Shown here in pieces: positions 27,267-29,688 of a DNA stretch of 29,688 bases. The number at the start of each line of letters is the position of its first letter. Within the stretch, counting starts at the first letter, position 1. The stretch lies in the NCBI GenBank assembly GCA_004352715.1, contig SCFE01000089.1, positions 1,658,124 to 1,687,811 of the forward strand. The letters run 5' to 3'. The notes under the pieces are model-generated. The model ran no database searches, was not told the origin of the DNA, and was given only the letters and a program-made list of their open reading frames with translations. A program made the position numbers and the translations under genes. This stretch comes from Hofstenia miamia. Taxonomy: Eukaryota > Xenacoelomorpha > Acoela.

Positions 27267-28967
27267 TATTGGTGCTCAGTTTTTTTAAGTTGGCGCTCTG
27301 ACTAGTTTTCCGATTCTTCCTCTGTTTGGGGATCCTCTACCAATTCCAATTCAGATTCAATTATATCTTCATCATTGTAATACGCCTCTTCTTGTCTGAT
27401 CATATTGATTTGTTTTCTGCCCTCATCCTTCCTGTGCCCCTTTACTCCACAAGCATAGCATTTTATGTCTCTTTCTCTTACCTTTTTGGATTTCCATCCT
27501 TGTTATTTATGTTGATGAATTTGTCTACTTTTTTCTCTTTGTACGCCTTGGTATTCCCTGTCTGCGTTTTGTAGTTACTTCTCCATTCAGTTGACTTTTC
27601 TTTATCCATATTGCCTTCTCATAGATGTGAGCATTATTCCCTATTGTTGCCTGTATGTCCACGGCTTTCCTGATCATTTTCTCCAGCTTGTCATCTACAT
27701 TGCACTTGATTTCGAATTGTGTACTGATGTTCTCTGCATGCCCTTGCAGATATGAGAAAAAAGTTCATACTTGGAATATGTTCTTTCCCTTGAACTGAGT
27801 GTCAACAATCATTCTATTTGTTGGATGTAGTTTTGGATGTCATCCATCTTCCGCATTTTTGTAGAATTCAGTATGATTTGATATTGGTTTTTGAAGCTTT
27901 CATTTTCGTAGTAGTCTACAAAGTCTCTGATTAATAGTTTGTAATTCCATTTTGTGTCCGCATCAAGAAGTAGGTAATGTTGAGAGGCTGCCCTCATTAA
28001 ATATAGTGGGAACCTTGCGGCTGCTGCCCTTTGGTTCACCTTCCTCTCCGCCATCTTAATCTTGAACATTTGCAGCCATTCCAAAAATGTTGGGTTGTAG
28101 CTGTCCACTTTCCCATTAAATTTAGGCAGAGTTGCCTTACATGGTATCGTATCATTGTGGCTATTTTCTGGCAGCATTGAGTTCTCATAAATCAGTTTCT
28201 TTTGTTTAGTCATTTGTTCACTAACTGTGAGTTGACTTGTCACTGCTTTTGTTATCTCGTTGATAATTTTTCTTTTCTCTTCTTCCTCCTCTTCCTCCAT
28301 TTCTCTGAAGTGCTTTTAAAATTCGTGGGTGATGCTCATAAGCTCCTTTCCTCTTCCTGCTTGGTTCTTCTTTCATATGTTGCTATCACTTTCAGATTTT
28401 CTCCTTTGTTTTCTTGTAGTTTTTCAGTTTCCATTTCAGATCCTCAATTTCTCTCTTCTGATTTTCATGATCCTCATCTCTGTCTAACTCTGTCAATCTT
28501 TGAGCTGTTTGATTTCTTGTGCTTGGATATCATTGTCGAGGATTAGTTGCCTATTTGCATCTTCCAATTGTTGGCATATATTCTCCCATTTCTCATTCTG
28601 TTCTTGAAAGGCTTTGTTTGACTGTGCCAGCTGATTTGTTAATGCCTTGATCTCTCTCTGGAAATTGTTGCTTTGGTTGTCCAAATGATTGTCAATTTAA
28701 AAATTTAATTCACTTAATGTGTTCTCATTCTCTTGTTCCAATGTCGACATTCTTTCTGTTAGTTGTTGTATCTCGGCTCTCAATAGCATTTCCATTTCAT
28801 TTGTTTGGAGTAAGATATTTAAAACTTCATTAGATCCTGTTTCTGTGGACATGTGTAGGGTTTCCAGTTCTATGGGAGACACATCTGTCTCTAAGTGTGC
28901 CTCCTTGGGGGGGTTGCTTTGCTTTTGGTCTTCTTAGTGCTACCTTTTTTCCTCGTGTGTTTGGCAT
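27267..28967 (-). pseudogene. gag pseudogene of the long minus-strand element
   Basis: ATG at 28967 (MPNTRGKK). An extra base in a C7 run near 28912 shifts the frame into one reading KEAHLETDVSPIELETL. A coiled coil follows (28493-28882 in two pieces, heptad-rich Gln/Glu/Leu), then the frame 28300-27809 with an acidic start, ATLPKFNGKVDSYNPTF, AAAARFPLYLMRAASQHYLLL and LNSTKMRKMDD. A CCHC-like zinc knuckle lies at 27460-27419. Gag would form the particle shell and bind RNA. Breaks: frameshift at 28912, stops near 28695 and 28490, frameshift near 28320, stop at 27809. Confidence 0.78.
27419..27460 (-). other. Gag zinc knuckle with last Cys lost
   Basis: The peptide CYACGVKGHRKDEG fits C-x2-C-x4-H-x4-C except that the final Cys is Gly. 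Known retroviral and Ty3/gypsy knuckles need all four ligands, so nucleic-acid binding is probably weakened or lost in this copy. Confidence 0.75.
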
Positions 28968-29322
28968 CTTTGATTATGAGTAGTAGTGGCTGGTCAATCA
29001 GTGCGACTCGCTGTCTTTCCCCTGCTGTACATTAGGTNNNNNNNNNNNNNNNNNNNNNNNNNNNNNNNNNNNNNNNNNNNNNNNNNNNNNNNNNNNNNNN
29101 NNNNNNNNNNNNNNNNNNNNNNNNNNNNNNNNNNNNNNNNNNNNNTCGCTGTCTTTCCCCTGCTGTACATTAGGTGTAGTTATAGTAGTTGACTCATTGC
29201 TGGCTGTATAGTAGATCTGCTTCCTTGCATGTTTTCTGCTATTCAGTTGCTCTGGTTCTTTATTGACTTTAAGTTCCGAGTTCAGATGTTGAACTGACTA
29301 TTCTTCTTCTGTTGTTTTTTAT
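28968..29322 (-). other. Untranslated leader of the long retroelement
   Basis: This is the sequence between primer-binding site and gag ATG. It includes a 108-N gap (29038-29145) flanked by an exact 30-base direct repeat (29008-29037 and 29146-29175). No ORF is evident. Confidence 0.6.
29008..29175. repeat. 30-bp exact direct repeat flanking a gap
   Basis: TCGCTGTCTTTCCCCTGCTG and its continuation to TAGGT occur at 29008-29037 and 29146-29175, right at both edges of the N run. Either a tandem repeat that the assembler could not close, or one sequence placed twice around an artificial gap. Confidence 0.8.
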
Positions 29323-29337
29323 CTGTCATGGTCACCA
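29323..29337 (-). promoter_or_regulatory. Primer-binding site of the long minus-strand element
   Basis: TGGTGACCATGACAG directly follows the LTR terminus CTACA at 29338. It shares TGGTGAC and TGACAG with the other sites of the family. Confidence 0.7.
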
Positions 29338-29688
29338 TGTAGCATCCACTACCAAGCATAGATGTAGGTTGAATGATTCTTTTAAAACTATTGTCTCACG
29401 TCAATTGCAGGTAGGAATCTACTCCAGTTAGCTATTGAATATCTATTTCTGTTAATCTTTCTTTAACTGAAGTAACTGATTACTATTTAGGTACTCCGCC
29501 ATCATAGCTCTGCTCTGTGGGTGGTGTATCTGTGGCCTCTGGCCGACTCTGATCTCTGCATCACTTCATTTGTGTTTCCATAGCTGATCTAAGTGGCTTC
29601 AAACCTCAGCTCAACAAAGCTCTTATGTGTTCCCTATCCTAACTATTCATACACCTAACATAAATGCAGGTTCATGGTTTGGATCAAG
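29338..29688 (-). mobile_element. 5' LTR of the long minus-strand element, partial
   Basis: This is the 3' part of the 5' LTR (minus strand). It ends ...TAGTGGATGCTACA at 29338 and continues past the window. It matches 18728-19098 with about 6% divergence and contains about 60 bases more near 29570-29630. The internal region of the element is therefore 20609-29337, about 8.7 kb. Confidence 0.82.

Noticed and set aside
29008-29175. Possible CRISPR-like repeat-spacer unit
   Set aside because: Only two repeats around an N gap, in a eukaryotic retroelement leader; no array.

Overview
The window reads as an AT-rich, gap-containing stretch of a eukaryotic (probably invertebrate animal) draft genome. 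It is made almost entirely of decayed mobile DNA. I see no operons, no bacterial-type genes, no tRNA or rRNA, and no convincing host gene. Two element types dominate: (1) a Ty3/gypsy-like LTR retrotransposon family with long LTRs (about 1.15-1.3 kb, 5'-TGTAGCATCATCC... to ...GGATGTTACA-3'), present in several broken copies; (2) a Polinton/Maverick (adintovirus-like) DNA element represented by fragments of DNA polymerase B, an adenain-type cysteine protease, a probable pVI-like minor virion protein, a zinc-ribbon protein, two copies of an A32/FtsK-type packaging ATPase and one further conserved protein. A small hAT-type non-autonomous element sits inside one ATPase copy. The exact organism cannot be named from this sequence.

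Layout. 1-1312: AT-rich sequence without a recognised gene. 1313-6043 (+ strand): nested LTRs, then a retroelement with primer-binding site, coiled-coil gag and a truncated reverse transcriptase that runs straight into the middle of another LTR, followed by a second primer-binding site and gag fragment. 6044-9095 (- strand): one copy of an unusual third ORF of the retroelement, split by a solo LTR with a 4-bp target duplication. 9100-12756 (- strand): Polinton block (unassigned ORF, protease, pVI-like gene, PolB). 12757-16290 (- strand): retroelement gag fused in frame to PolB, its primer-binding site and LTR, interrupted by a Polinton zinc-ribbon/ATPase pair that is probably misplaced by the assembly. 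16291-18732 (+ strand): second ATPase with the hAT insertion, a gap, and a conserved Polinton ORF. 18728-29688 (- strand): the most complete retroelement, 3' LTR (containing another nested LTR), third ORF, integrase, RNase H, reverse transcriptase, protease, gag, primer-binding site and the start of the 5' LTR.

How the parts relate. The retroelement order on the minus strand (LTR, PBS, gag with long coiled coil, zinc knuckle, PR, RT, RNase H, INT, third ORF, LTR) is that of a Ty3/gypsy element with an additional gene in the position where some families carry env. That third ORF is found twice here at clear protein-level similarity, shows no signal peptide or membrane segment that I can see, and its stop codon lies in the first bases of the 3' LTR. 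The Polinton genes look like a virus-like particle module (protease, ATPase, minor virion protein, replication polymerase). Nearly every gene carries stops, frameshifts or lost catalytic residues, with the protease a notable exception. Assembly gaps lie at 1620-1623, 2712-2769, 7970-8377, 9832-10047, 17321-18305, 19312-19978, 22962-23109 and 29038-29145, with single undetermined bases at 15336, 18412 and 21286; some apparent rearrangements may be assembly or haplotype joins.
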